A stretch of DNA of 64,000 nucleotides, taken from contig NZ_CP102285.1 in the NCBI RefSeq assembly GCF_025151045.1, positions 2,542,001 through 2,606,000 of the forward strand, in the 5' to 3' direction. The DNA is from Parabacteroides johnsonii DSM 18315 (lineage in GTDB: Bacteria > Bacteroidota > Bacteroidia > Bacteroidales > Tannerellaceae). The translations under genes and the position numbers were made by a program. A model generated the notes under the pieces. That model saw only the letters and a list, made by a program, of their open reading frames with translations. It did not search any database and was not told the DNA's origin. Below, piece by piece: positions 9,893 through 18,237 of the stretch. Within the stretch, counting starts at the first letter, position 1, and each line of letters begins with the position of its first letter.

Positions 9893-9933
9893 AAACAAAA
9901 AAAATAGACACCAAAAACAAATTCAGTGTCTAT
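9893..9933 (-). terminator. Intrinsic terminator of the 9958-10743 lipoprotein gene
   Basis: An 8-bp stem (9904-9911 with 9926-9933) is followed on the minus strand by a run of eight T residues. It lies 24 bases after the stop codon. Confidence 0.75.
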
Positions 9934-9957
9934 CTTTTATCTATTTCTTATGGAATC

Positions 9958-10743
9958 TTAATTGGTCGCTTCCTCAATCGAGAATTGGGAAATCTTAGAA
10001 TATCCCCAAGTCGCGATCTTTGTCGAATCCGAATTGAATGTCAACGGATATTTTACACGATAACTTACAACCTTCTTACCGGCTGCCGATTCTTTTCCTT
10101 TCAACATGGAATATAATGAACCACCTTCAACAGCGATCGGGTCCATAGCATTGCTAATGGTTGGCGCTTTTCCCTCTTCCCGCTTTTGAGCACGTATGCA
10201 CAACGTATAAACCCGGTCTGTTCCGTCGACAGTTTCAGGTTCCTGATCATAATCCATCGACATAGTATATGTGTTCTTCTGATCCGTCAATACAGAGGCA
10301 AAAGTAGGGATAACAACGATTCTTTTATAATTATTAGAAAACAATAAGGCACTTTCAGAGCCGGACAAAAGCAATTCGTTATCCAATGCCGTCGAATCCA
10401 ATGGTGAGAAATCCAAACTATATTTTGCTAATGGAGAAGAAGCTGCTCCTGTCGCTACATAAAAGCCGTTTGTATTAGCATTCGCATTCTCCGGAGAATC
10501 AAAATCGACCGTAAAGTTTGCCAAGACACAATCGCCTGCGCTATAGGTCGGATCATTGGCTACTGTTGATAAATATAATGGATAATAACCCAATGGATAA
10601 ATCAGAGTTCTCATCGTAGAAGAATAATCTACAATAGCGTAGCTTGAAAGCTGCTGTGTATTACCGCCGCCGTCCAAACAAGAGGTTAACGAAAACATAC
10701 CTGCAGCGATGGCTGCCAACCCTAAAACTTTAAGTTTCTTCAT
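9958..10743 (-). CDS. Lipoprotein of unknown function, downstream of the ECF sigma / anti-sigma pair
   Basis: A 261-residue protein with a lipoprotein signal peptide (SLTSC, Cys at residue 22). I cannot assign a family. It shares several sequence blocks with the lipoprotein at 8408-9175, including GDCVLANFTVDF, NELLLS and a YTLCIRAQK strand, so both belong to one expanded group. It starts 48 bases after the stop of the anti-sigma/beta-barrel gene and ends in its own terminator. It may therefore be the last gene of the sigma-factor operon and an envelope target or sensor of that system (inference). Confidence 0.8.
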   Translation of the reverse strand: MKKLKVLGLAAIAAGMFSLTSCLDGGGNTQQLSSYAIVDYSSTMRTLIYPLGYYPLYLSTVANDPTYSAGDCVLANFTVDFDSPENANANTNGFYVATGAASSPLAKYSLDFSPLDSTALDNELLLSGSESALLFSNNYKRIVVIPTFASVLTDQKNTYTMSMDYDQEPETVDGTDRVYTLCIRAQKREEGKAPTISNAMDPIAVEGGSLYSMLKGKESAAGKKVVSYRVKYPLTFNSDSTKIATWGYSKISQFSIEEATN

Positions 10744-10791
10744 TTTTACTGTTCTTTAATTTTATATTGTTTATTATTTATTTGTCTTTAC

Positions 10792-12018
10792 TCAAAAGCC
10801 GAAACGGAAACCCGCCTGCAAATTCACATTAAACGGTTTCTCGGAACGGATCGTTTCGATATCGCTTCCGTTATCGAAATAATAACCGGCTCCCACTTCC
10901 GCATAAACACTTAAGAAACGGAGCAACGGATAGCTGGCACCGGCACGGGCATTCACAGACCACATCCATTCTTTCATACGGATATGCTTCTTCTCGTGAC
11001 GAATTTCATTGTTTTCCACAAATATTTTGGCATTCAGCTTACCGGCAACATTGACCTCGGTCATGGCTCCCGCCGCTGCATAGAATTGAATACGCTTCCA
11101 TTCTGCTATCTTATAGGACAAAGAAAGAGGGATTCCGATAAAATGTAGCTTCTGTTTCGTCTCGCCATGATAGATGGCACCGGTCTCCCATTCGGAAGAG
11201 AGGAATGTATAATTTAAACCTGACTGGAGGGAAAAACGGTCATTCAAAGAATAACTGACACCCAATCCGACCGAAACCGGTGTCTTATGGCGAATATTCG
11301 TTTTCGGGGACTGGTTATTGAAATACGGGGAATTCAATTGCAACAGTTCCTGGTCTGTCATCATCGTATTCTTTAAAGCATAGGCATTCAAAGAATTGGA
11401 TGTTCCGGCACTCACGCTACCGCCGCCCATTCCGAAACTCCATCTTTTTGCCCGCGCCTTCTTTTCTTCTTTTTCCACCGGCGCAGCATCTGCAAGCAAA
11501 GAGTGCGTCGTTCCGGCCGGCATTGCCGATTCGGCCGCTCCCTCCACTTCGGATGCTTCGGAAGACACCACTGCGACAGTATCATGGTCTGCCGGCGAGA
11601 GGACGACGCCGTCTTCCGTTATCCTATCTGAACGAAATGCAGTAGTGGCCGCAACTTGCGCTACGGCACGTTTTGCCATCCGGCCAACCGGTGCGGAAGC
11701 GACAACAGCCATCTTATTTTGAGAGGGTCGGGCCGGAACAGCAGGTGTTGTTTCGACTACAGGCAGATATTCCTGTGTTTCGGCTATAGGCAGATGTTCC
11801 CGATCGTGGTTAAAGACATAGATGCCTCCCGTTAGCACTAATAAAGAAATAACGGCGGCAGCCGCCCAATAGCGTAAAGTCCGACGGAAAGGGACAGACT
11901 TTTTTACCGCGAGGCGGTCGGCTATCGCCTCCCAATCACCCGGCATCGTATCCGCTTCAAAGTCTTGCAACTTCGAACGGCACAAATCGTCAAATATATC
12001 TCTTTCCTTATCCTTCAT
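10792..12018 (-). CDS. Probable anti-sigma / outer-membrane beta-barrel fusion protein
   Basis: A 408-residue protein with three parts. Residues 1-47 are cytoplasmic (DIFDDLCRSKLQDF..PGDWEAI), like the short N-termini of Bacteroidetes anti-sigma factors. One membrane helix lies at about 48-69. A low-complexity Ala/Pro/Thr/Glu-rich periplasmic linker follows (70-190). Residues about 192-408 look like an 8-strand-type outer-membrane beta-barrel domain (alternating aromatic strands, terminal Phe in QAGFRFGF). The gene follows the ECF sigma gene after 10 bases. A regulatory role over that sigma factor is inferred from order and topology. A protein touching both membranes is unusual but this layout recurs in Bacteroidetes. 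Confidence 0.75.
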   Translation of the reverse strand: MKDKERDIFDDLCRSKLQDFEADTMPGDWEAIADRLAVKKSVPFRRTLRYWAAAAVISLLVLTGGIYVFNHDREHLPIAETQEYLPVVETTPAVPARPSQNKMAVVASAPVGRMAKRAVAQVAATTAFRSDRITEDGVVLSPADHDTVAVVSSEASEVEGAAESAMPAGTTHSLLADAAPVEKEEKKARAKRWSFGMGGGSVSAGTSNSLNAYALKNTMMTDQELLQLNSPYFNNQSPKTNIRHKTPVSVGLGVSYSLNDRFSLQSGLNYTFLSSEWETGAIYHGETKQKLHFIGIPLSLSYKIAEWKRIQFYAAAGAMTEVNVAGKLNAKIFVENNEIRHEKKHIRMKEWMWSVNARAGASYPLLRFLSVYAEVGAGYYFDNGSDIETIRSEKPFNVNLQAGFRFGF

Positions 12019-12028
12019 TTCTTTTTAC

Positions 12029-12556
12029 TCAATACAATTCATTAATCCTGCGTTGTAATAATTGTTTGGCACGCGTAAACTGCGACCGGGATGTACTTTC
12101 CGTTATATTCATCATCTCGCTAATCTCCTTATGCGAATAACCTTCTATTGCAAACAGGTTAAACACCGTACGAAAACCGGCAGGAAGTTCCTGCACCAGT
12201 TTCATCAACTCGGCTGCCGACATGTCGGATATGGCAGAACTGTCCGGATGGATCAATTCCACCGTATTATCCAGATCGGCAGCCTCACGCAAAACATCCG
12301 ATTTGCGCAAATACTCCAACGCACAATTGACAAAGATCTTTCGCATCCACCCCTCAAACGACCCGAGTCCCGAATAAGAGTCCATACTGGTGAAGACTTT
12401 TACAAAACCGTCCTGTAGCAAATCACGGGCAGTCTCCCTGTCGCTGACATAACGCAGGCAAACTCCCATCATTTTACGGGAATACGTTTCGTACAGCTCC
12501 TTCTGAGCCAGCCTTTCCCCATTCCTACAACCCTCTATCAGTTGTTTCTCCGTCAT
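12029..12556 (-). CDS. ECF-type RNA polymerase sigma factor
   Basis: A 175-residue sigma-70 family factor of ECF size. Region 2 shows the core-binding/-10 motif RETARDLLQDGFVKVF. Region 4 has a helix-turn-helix with GYSHKEISEMMNITESTSRS. It directs polymerase to a small regulon. The next gene, 10 bases downstream, is the membrane-spanning candidate anti-sigma factor, and a lipoprotein follows, so the operon looks like an envelope-sensing unit. A TATCTTTG promoter box at 12660-12667 gives a leader of about 100 bases. Confidence 0.93.
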   Translation of the reverse strand: MTEKQLIEGCRNGERLAQKELYETYSRKMMGVCLRYVSDRETARDLLQDGFVKVFTSMDSYSGLGSFEGWMRKIFVNCALEYLRKSDVLREAADLDNTVELIHPDSSAISDMSAAELMKLVQELPAGFRTVFNLFAIEGYSHKEISEMMNITESTSRSQFTRAKQLLQRRINELY

Positions 12557-12659
12557 TTAGTGTGTGCCTTCACGCCCTTTCCGGGGCCATACATTTATTA
12601 TGATGTTCAGATTATCCGAAACGCTGCATTCCGGATAAAATATTTTTCTTGAGAACGCA

Positions 12660-12667
12660 CAAAGATA
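12660..12667 (-). promoter_or_regulatory. -7 box upstream of the ECF sigma operon
   Basis: The minus strand reads TATCTTTG, matching TAnnTTTG, about 105 bases before the sigma-factor start. The leader between them has no evident open frame. Confidence 0.55.
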
Positions 12668-12738
12668 CTGTATTCCGGCAAATAATCGGAATCGGCATCC
12701 ATTTTAATTTTCGGCGTAGAGGTAGACAGCTTTAACCC

Positions 12739-13071
12739 TCACTTTTTTTTGGCAGGGTCAACCGGGCAACCGGCGCCATTGTCTACAGGGGTCGCTTCCA
12801 TCCCTATTTTCTTAAAGGCGGAAGCCAGCTTCGTCTTGGATGTCTTATCCGCACGATAAGTAACGGCCGCCGTACGGGTGCTCAGATCGCACTTGAGATC
12901 GGTCACCCCTTTCTCGAAAGCGATGTTCTTCTCGATCTTTTTGACACAGTTGGCACAATCCATTCCTTCGACAAAGAAAGTCACTGTCTCCTTTTTCTTT
13001 TTCGCATCTTGCGCATAGGCCGTTGAAAAAGTAAATACGGCACAGATTAAAATTGCTAATAAACGAATCAT
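12739..13071 (-). CDS. Secreted heavy-metal-associated (HMA) domain protein
   Basis: A 110-residue protein with a signal peptide (MIRLLAILICAVFTFSTAYA) and one HMA domain with the metal-binding motif GMDCANC (Cys 39 and 42). Further cysteine lies near the C-terminus (GAGCPVDP). HMA domains bind soft metals such as Cu(I) and Zn. The reading frame stays open upstream into the TonB gene, but the start at 13071 is chosen because it begins a clean signal peptide 52 bases after the upstream stop. With the TonB receptor and the Cys-rich protein it forms a probable metal-handling operon. Confidence 0.9.
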   Translation of the reverse strand: MIRLLAILICAVFTFSTAYAQDAKKKKETVTFFVEGMDCANCVKKIEKNIAFEKGVTDLKCDLSTRTAAVTYRADKTSKTKLASAFKKIGMEATPVDNGAGCPVDPAKKK

Positions 13072-13123
13072 GTTAAATTGAAATTTAAAATTAAAAAATG
13101 AAAGAATTAAAAAATAAGCGATA

Positions 13124-15337
13124 TTAATCACGACTGATGTTGAAACGCAGTCCGGCATAAATCTTTCTACCGTGAACAGGGCCCCAGACCATCGATCCGT
13201 CAAAATTATCTCCGCGCGGGTTCTCGGCATCGATGATCGGATGCGGCTGTTTATAGTCGAAAAGGTTTTCCGCTCCGACATAAATCGACCAACGGCGGAA
13301 ATATTTCGTGATCTGGGCATTCACGACCGTATAGGCCTTAAAATCGGGTTCCCACAAGGGATTTACGGCATCCGGTGTCGGCATTCTTCCACCTCCGTTA
13401 AACTGTCCGGTGAGGTCGAATTGCCATTTCTTCAACGGAGTCTGATAAGAGGCGGTCAGCAAGCCCTTATAGTCGCTGACCAACGGCTTTTTCAGCCGGC
13501 GGGTGACGCCTTCCGCATTCCGGTAATCCGTTTTCGCATCCGTATAGCGATATGCGGCTGTCAGGGTAAAGCCACGGAAGAACGGATAAGTGGCTTCAAC
13601 CTGGAAACTGTTGGAATAAGAACGGCCATCCAGGTTGTAGAAACTGACAGCATGCGGATCGCTATCCATATCCACAACTACCTGTTTCCGGAAATCCGTA
13701 TAATACCACTCTCCGTTCAGAGTCAGCTCCTTTCCGAACAGCGGTATGTAAAACGAAAGGTTCACACCCGTATTCCAGGCCTCTTCCTGGTCCAAGTCGG
13801 CAGCTATATTCATTTTGCGGCTACTGGACAAAAGATAATTGTTTTCAGCCAGCACATTCGCCGTCCGGAATCCCTTCCCGGCCGAAGCACGCACATGGAA
13901 CCAGTCGAAAGGATTATATTTTATATGCAGGCGAGGCGTCACAAAGAAATCGTACAGCGAGCTGTAATCCGCCCGTAATCCTGCCAGAAGGATCAACTTG
14001 TCATTCAGATTGTATGTATATTGTGCATAAGCTCCGGGCACGACTTCAGTCCGGTTGTAAGGGGTCCGCACACCGCCAAGTGTCAGGTTTTCGTCAAAAC
14101 CGTCGTAGTTCATGCTCAAGCCTGTGCTCAGGCTATGTGCCAGAGAAAACTCCTTTTCGTAGAGCAAGCTGGCGTACACATTATTCTGATACACATTGTA
14201 AGGCGTCCGGTCATACATAGATTTCTGTTCATGATAGGAACCGGAAAGGATCAGCGCTACGCTTTCCACCTTTTCCTTGTCGATTATATAGGCCTGTTTG
14301 GTGAACAGCTCCGCACGGTTCGTTTGCAGGCGCACGCGGTAGGGATCGGCAAAGTCATGGTGTTTCGTAGACTGTCCGCCCGTACGGTTCTCATGCAGAT
14401 AGCGCACGCCATACTGGGCGACATAATGTTCCAGCTTATGATACCAGCGGTTCATTAGGTTCACCTGCTCTTTCAGGGGAGTATCCAGAAAGCCGTCGTC
14501 ATTGCCGTCGTGCTGCATCTTGTCATTGGAATAATGCACCAGCAAACCGGTCGACACCTTGTCGTTTATATGCCAAGAGGCATCGGCATTCCCTTCATAA
14601 CGGCCGGCATCGCTACCGAAGAGGTTGACGGAAAAGATATCGGCCGTAGGCGGTTTCTTAAATTCCACATTGATCTGTCCGGCCAATGCTTCGTAGCCGT
14701 TCTTGACCGAAGAGGTTCCTTTCGAGACTTGGATACTTTCCATCCAAGCGCCAGGCACGTAGTCCAAACCATACAAAGAGGCGGCTCCACGGAAGTTCGG
14801 GTAATTCTCCGTCAGCATCTGGACATAGGTTCCGGCAAGCCCTAACAGTTTGATCTGGCGGGCTCCGGTAGCGGCATCCGAATAGGAGACATCGACAGAC
14901 GGGTTTGTCTCGAAGCTCTCCGCCAAATTACAGCAAGCCGCCCGGCAAATCTCGTCATAGGTGATCTTCTGGGTTTGCAACACGCTGGTACGGGAAGCGA
15001 TCGTCCCCATTTTGCGCTCGCTGATCACGACTTCCTGCAAAGCGACTTCGCCAACCAGCACGATGCGCAGGGGCTTACTTGTGTCCTCGACCGGGACAAC
15101 CGCTGTCGTGTACCCGATATAGCTGACGACCAGACTCTTCGCGTTTTCTTTTCCTTTCAGTTCGAAATAACCGTCGGCATCGGAGGTCGTCCCTTGTTGA
15201 GTGCCTTCCCAATAGATATTCGCCCCGATTATCGGTTCTTCCTGTTCATCCAAAACATGTCCTTTCACCAGTTTCTCGGCAGAAACCGGAATCGCAATAA
15301 GAAATAATAAAATTGTAAGATAGAGTTGTTTCATCAT
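13124..15337 (-). CDS. TonB-dependent outer-membrane receptor, probable metal uptake
   Basis: A 737-residue receptor. A signal peptide (about 1-20) is followed by a CarboxypepD_reg-like domain (about 22-100, GHVLDEQEEPIIGANIYWEG), a plug domain (about 115-235) and a 22-strand-type barrel ending in an aromatic-rich strand (YAGLRFNISRD). The plug has an unusual paired cysteine motif (RAACCNLAESFE). It imports a ligand across the outer membrane using TonB energy. Because the next gene encodes an HMA protein and the upstream one a Cys-rich protein, the ligand is probably a soft metal such as copper or its complex (inference). A TATTTTTG promoter box lies at 15412-15419. Confidence 0.9.
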   Translation of the reverse strand: MMKQLYLTILLFLIAIPVSAEKLVKGHVLDEQEEPIIGANIYWEGTQQGTTSDADGYFELKGKENAKSLVVSYIGYTTAVVPVEDTSKPLRIVLVGEVALQEVVISERKMGTIASRTSVLQTQKITYDEICRAACCNLAESFETNPSVDVSYSDAATGARQIKLLGLAGTYVQMLTENYPNFRGAASLYGLDYVPGAWMESIQVSKGTSSVKNGYEALAGQINVEFKKPPTADIFSVNLFGSDAGRYEGNADASWHINDKVSTGLLVHYSNDKMQHDGNDDGFLDTPLKEQVNLMNRWYHKLEHYVAQYGVRYLHENRTGGQSTKHHDFADPYRVRLQTNRAELFTKQAYIIDKEKVESVALILSGSYHEQKSMYDRTPYNVYQNNVYASLLYEKEFSLAHSLSTGLSMNYDGFDENLTLGGVRTPYNRTEVVPGAYAQYTYNLNDKLILLAGLRADYSSLYDFFVTPRLHIKYNPFDWFHVRASAGKGFRTANVLAENNYLLSSSRKMNIAADLDQEEAWNTGVNLSFYIPLFGKELTLNGEWYYTDFRKQVVVDMDSDPHAVSFYNLDGRSYSNSFQVEATYPFFRGFTLTAAYRYTDAKTDYRNAEGVTRRLKKPLVSDYKGLLTASYQTPLKKWQFDLTGQFNGGGRMPTPDAVNPLWEPDFKAYTVVNAQITKYFRRWSIYVGAENLFDYKQPHPIIDAENPRGDNFDGSMVWGPVHGRKIYAGLRFNISRD

Positions 15338-15411
15338 AAATTCCTTTTTTGTTATCCTGACTTAGATCATTCATCTACATGAGGGCTCCATTGCATTCCT
15401 TTATTTTCGTG

Positions 15412-15419
15412 CAAAAATA
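15412..15419 (-). promoter_or_regulatory. -7 box upstream of the TonB receptor
   Basis: The minus strand reads TATTTTTG, a full match to TAnnTTTG, about 75 bases before the start codon. The receptor and HMA genes may thus have a promoter separate from the Cys-rich gene. Confidence 0.5.
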
Positions 15420-15492
15420 AGGCGTTAGCAATGCAACCCGGTTGCAAAAACGGGCAAAGGCGATCCCACATAAAGAGACACGCCGGCAAGGA

Positions 15493-15897
15493 CTAAATCA
15501 AAAGGACTGTCAAAAAAGAAAGGTAGGTTCCTGCATCGAATCCGGGAGGAGATTCCCGCTCGATTTCTCCCGCTTCGTTTATAAAAGGGACAGGAACAAG
15601 TGATAGATGTGAACAGATATGCGAAATCAAATCGATTGCCACAGGCTGCAAATTGAACAAATGACCGTGAAAGACATTCCAGTCGAAACTGACGTACTCG
15701 ACATCGCAACAGCAGCCATCTTGACTTGCACACCGGGCCTGTCCATGCATCTCGCAGCATTTGTTTTCCAGCAAGGCTGTGACACCCTCCGTCTGGCAAT
15801 CCCCACAGCAGTAGGTTACCAGACTGACACCAGCACCTCCGTAAAACACAAGGGTCGCCAGGAATACGATAAACAGATATGTCACAGTCTTTTTCAT
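15493..15897 (-). CDS. Small Cys-rich secreted or membrane protein, function unknown
   Basis: A 134-residue protein with an N-terminal hydrophobic signal or anchor (MKKTVTYLFIVFLATLVF). A cysteine-dense central segment follows: YCCGDC, KCCEMHGQ, RCAS and GCCCD, nine or more cysteines within about 45 residues. This looks like a soft-metal or disulfide module. No family is recognised. It lies 155 bases before the TonB receptor and HMA genes on the same strand, which supports a metal role. The ATG at 15897 is preferred over a TTG nine bases earlier because it begins the signal peptide. A promoter box lies only seven bases upstream. Confidence 0.75.
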   Translation of the reverse strand: MKKTVTYLFIVFLATLVFYGGAGVSLVTYCCGDCQTEGVTALLENKCCEMHGQARCASQDGCCCDVEYVSFDWNVFHGHLFNLQPVAIDLISHICSHLSLVPVPFINEAGEIERESPPGFDAGTYLSFLTVLLI

Positions 15898-15903
15898 CCG
15901 GCA

Positions 15904-15911
15904 CAAAGATA
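15904..15911 (-). promoter_or_regulatory. -7 box directly in front of the Cys-rich gene
   Basis: The minus strand reads TATCTTTG. With usual spacing, transcription would start within one or two bases of the ATG at 15897, implying a nearly leaderless mRNA. Confidence 0.45.
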
Positions 15912-15945
15912 TAGCATTCCGGGATTTTCTTCCAAACCGTTAATA

Positions 15946-17433
15946 TTATTTAGGATATTTGGAAAGATAATAATAGGTTTCTTTCGATAGTGCGCTTTCG
16001 ATATGGTAGCGGGTGGAAGATGAAACGGAGAATATATATCCCCGCTCCGAAGCCGTATCGACAGGCAGATAGATGGAAGTATCCCGGATTCCCGTCATCA
16101 GGATACTCCGGGCGGATACCGGGTCGATCGAGTCCGTCAGCGAATAATAGACGGTATAAGTCAACACCTCCTTTTCCAAATCCGGTTTCCTCCAGGAGAG
16201 CTTCAACTCGCTCCCTTCCTTTTCCACCTGTATCTCTTCCGGGGCAGCGGGAACCGTATCGTTCAACCAAGACAAGGGTGGAAGTTGGGCCGGATATTTA
16301 TAATATTTATCCTTCAACTCGTCATACAGCCCTTTCGTATTGTCGAGGACGTTCGCACAACGGAAGAACGTGCAACCAGCCCCTCCGTAGTAACGGCTGT
16401 AGTCGATCTGGTCCGTTATATCGTTGACGGTCCAGTCCGCCTCTTCTTTCAGCATCCGGTATGCGCCCAATCCGGGAACCACCAGGCGTCCGTTGCAGTT
16501 ATCGACCCAATTGTCGACAAACGGGAAAAAGTTATCATGCAGGTAATACATCATCGGGACAATCATATCCTGCTTCCCGTTCTGCATCCATATTTTCGGG
16601 TCCTGGAAGACGCTTTCGTAAGCCGTCCATCCGGCATTCGGGACACGTTCGATGCGATTATACTTGCCGAGCGGCGAACTACTGACCTGCACCCAGGGTT
16701 TGACCGATTTCACCCAGTCGTAAATGCGATACACCATCTTATTGATATTCTCCCGGCGCCATTCTGCCAACGGGCGTTTCTTGCCGTATTTAGTGTACTG
16801 GGCTTTATCAGGGAAAGATTTTGCCTGTTCCGGATAGCGGATATAATCAAAATGGATACCGTCGATATCATATCCGTTCACCAGTTCTTTCACTAAGGAC
16901 AAAACATAATCGGCAGTTCCGGGAACGCCGGGGTCCAGATACCATTCGCCGTTATGACGCTTGCAGAGTTTCGGCTGGCGCTTGACAACGGAAAGTTTTC
17001 CTTGCTCTTTCACGCTTTTGTCCGTTCCCAGCGGGAAAGTGACAAACCAGGCATGACACTCCATCCCGCGTTTGTGGCATTCGTCGATCACGAAAGCCAG
17101 CGGATCATATCCCGGCATCGTTCCGTATTTTCCGGAGAAAGTCTTGCTTGCCGGTTCAATGGCTGAACGCCAAATGACATCGCCACGCAAACGGACCTGC
17201 AGAAAAACAGTGTTGAAATTCGCATCCTGCAAACGGTCCAGTATGTCGCAGACGTCGCGTTGCTGCGCCTTCCGCCCCGCCTCCGTCGTTGCCGGCTTAC
17301 GCGGCCAGTCCAGACCATAGACGGTTGTCAGCCACACGCCCCGAATCTCGCGCTTGGGAGGTTCGACCGCATTCGAAACCGATATCAGTAACAGGAGCAA
17401 TAACGACAGGCAATACTTTCTCATTTCACACAT
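15946..17433 (-). CDS. GHL10-type glycoside hydrolase with C-terminal fibronectin III-like domain
   Basis: A 495-residue secreted protein. The signal peptide (about 1-22) is followed by a YngK/GHL10-type TIM-barrel hydrolase domain (about 26-385). It begins REIRGVWLTTVYGLDWP and contains NTVFLQVRLRGDVIW, a WYLDPG segment and DGIHFDYIRYP, whose acidic residues are candidate catalytic ones. A fibronectin type III-like domain (about 393-495) follows, starting PAAPEEIQVEKEG. It probably acts on cell-wall or other polysaccharide in the periplasm or at the surface; the substrate cannot be told. It starts four bases after the phosphodiesterase stop, so the two are an operon. An alternative start is at 17424. 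Confidence 0.88.
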   Translation of the reverse strand: MCEMRKYCLSLLLLLLISVSNAVEPPKREIRGVWLTTVYGLDWPRKPATTEAGRKAQQRDVCDILDRLQDANFNTVFLQVRLRGDVIWRSAIEPASKTFSGKYGTMPGYDPLAFVIDECHKRGMECHAWFVTFPLGTDKSVKEQGKLSVVKRQPKLCKRHNGEWYLDPGVPGTADYVLSLVKELVNGYDIDGIHFDYIRYPEQAKSFPDKAQYTKYGKKRPLAEWRRENINKMVYRIYDWVKSVKPWVQVSSSPLGKYNRIERVPNAGWTAYESVFQDPKIWMQNGKQDMIVPMMYYLHDNFFPFVDNWVDNCNGRLVVPGLGAYRMLKEEADWTVNDITDQIDYSRYYGGAGCTFFRCANVLDNTKGLYDELKDKYYKYPAQLPPLSWLNDTVPAAPEEIQVEKEGSELKLSWRKPDLEKEVLTYTVYYSLTDSIDPVSARSILMTGIRDTSIYLPVDTASERGYIFSVSSSTRYHIESALSKETYYYLSKYPK

Positions 17434-17437
17434 TTAT

Positions 17438-18214
17438 TCAGCGGTACAAATGTACGGCTTTTTGCGCTTCTTCGGGATAGTCGGTAGTCAGAAAATCCAC
17501 CCGATTCTCGATCATCTCTTTCATTATCTGAGGATCATCGACCGTCCAGACATTGATTTTCAAATTCAGATCTTTTGCTTCGGCAAACCATTCCGGATGT
17601 TTCTGCATAACCTTATAATTATAATCGAGACCGGCAAAACCGAGTTCTTTCAACTGTTTCGGAGACAAGTCGCCGTTTAGGTAGTAGACCGGTGTCTTCG
17701 GAGACAGGCGGTGCAGTTCCTTTGCGGCTTCCAGGCTGAAAGCGATATATTCGGTGCGCTTCGTCAATTTCTTGCCGTTTACCATGTCGACGGCAATCTT
17801 TGCCGCTTCCCGATCCCGCTGGGGAGTTGCATGGGATTTCAATTCGAAGATCAGTTTGGTCTTTCTCAATTTCTTCGCCCTGTCCAAATACTGCTCCAAC
17901 GTCGGAAGCGTTTCGCCGTTCGGAAGTTTCAGGTCTTTCAGCTCCGCATAGGGAGTCGTCTGGATATCCTTTCCTTCTATTTTACGGTCATGGAACACAA
18001 CCGGGACATTATCGGCTGTCAGGTGCACGTCGAATTCGGAACCATAGACTTTGATTTCATTCGCCCGTTCCAACGAACGAATAGAGTTTTGGGCAGAACC
18101 TTCCGTTTTCCAATAACCACGATGGGCAATTATCTTTGTCTTTCTTTTAGCCGACACGGGAACCGCCACCAATACGCACAAAAGAAAAAGTAGAGAGAGT
18201 TTCAAATGTTTCAT
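17438..18214 (-). CDS. Glycerophosphodiester phosphodiesterase family protein
   Basis: A 258-residue secreted enzyme that hydrolyses glycerophosphodiesters to glycerol-3-phosphate and an alcohol. A signal peptide (about 1-22) precedes the GDPD barrel. Catalytic signature residues are visible: HRG at 31-33, E60 and D62 in GSEFDVHLT, and H75 in VVFHD. The C-terminus has NVWTVDDP and FLTTDYPE, both typical of the family. It is followed after four bases by the GHL10-type hydrolase. The 610-bp nested palindrome lies immediately upstream. Confidence 0.93.
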   Translation of the reverse strand: MKHLKLSLLFLLCVLVAVPVSAKRKTKIIAHRGYWKTEGSAQNSIRSLERANEIKVYGSEFDVHLTADNVPVVFHDRKIEGKDIQTTPYAELKDLKLPNGETLPTLEQYLDRAKKLRKTKLIFELKSHATPQRDREAAKIAVDMVNGKKLTKRTEYIAFSLEAAKELHRLSPKTPVYYLNGDLSPKQLKELGFAGLDYNYKVMQKHPEWFAEAKDLNLKINVWTVDDPQIMKEMIENRVDFLTTDYPEEAQKAVHLYR

Positions 18215-18237
18215 ACTATATATTTTATATGCTATAC

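Larger units (their letters stand above)
9176..9957. other. Long gene-free stretch with motif array and short GGTGTCGATG repeats
   Basis: These 782 bases separate the two related lipoprotein genes. I see no convincing gene; the small open frames at 9280-9471 and 9714-9998 have no recognisable sequence. The stretch holds the promoter of the downstream lipoprotein, the 23-bp-period array at 9561-9637, three occurrences of a GGTGYCGATGT motif (9389-9440 as an imperfect inverted pair, and near 9763-9774), and the terminator of the upstream lipoprotein gene at 9893-9933. Confidence 0.7.

Noticed and set aside
13072-13320. Longer N-terminus for the HMA protein
   Set aside because: The frame continues into the TonB receptor gene, but the start at 13071 gives a normal signal peptide.
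15425-15904. 159-codon frame overlapping the Cys-rich gene
   Set aside because: It is in a different frame of the same strand, with no signal peptide or recognisable motif; the 15493-15897 frame has both a signal peptide and patterned cysteines.
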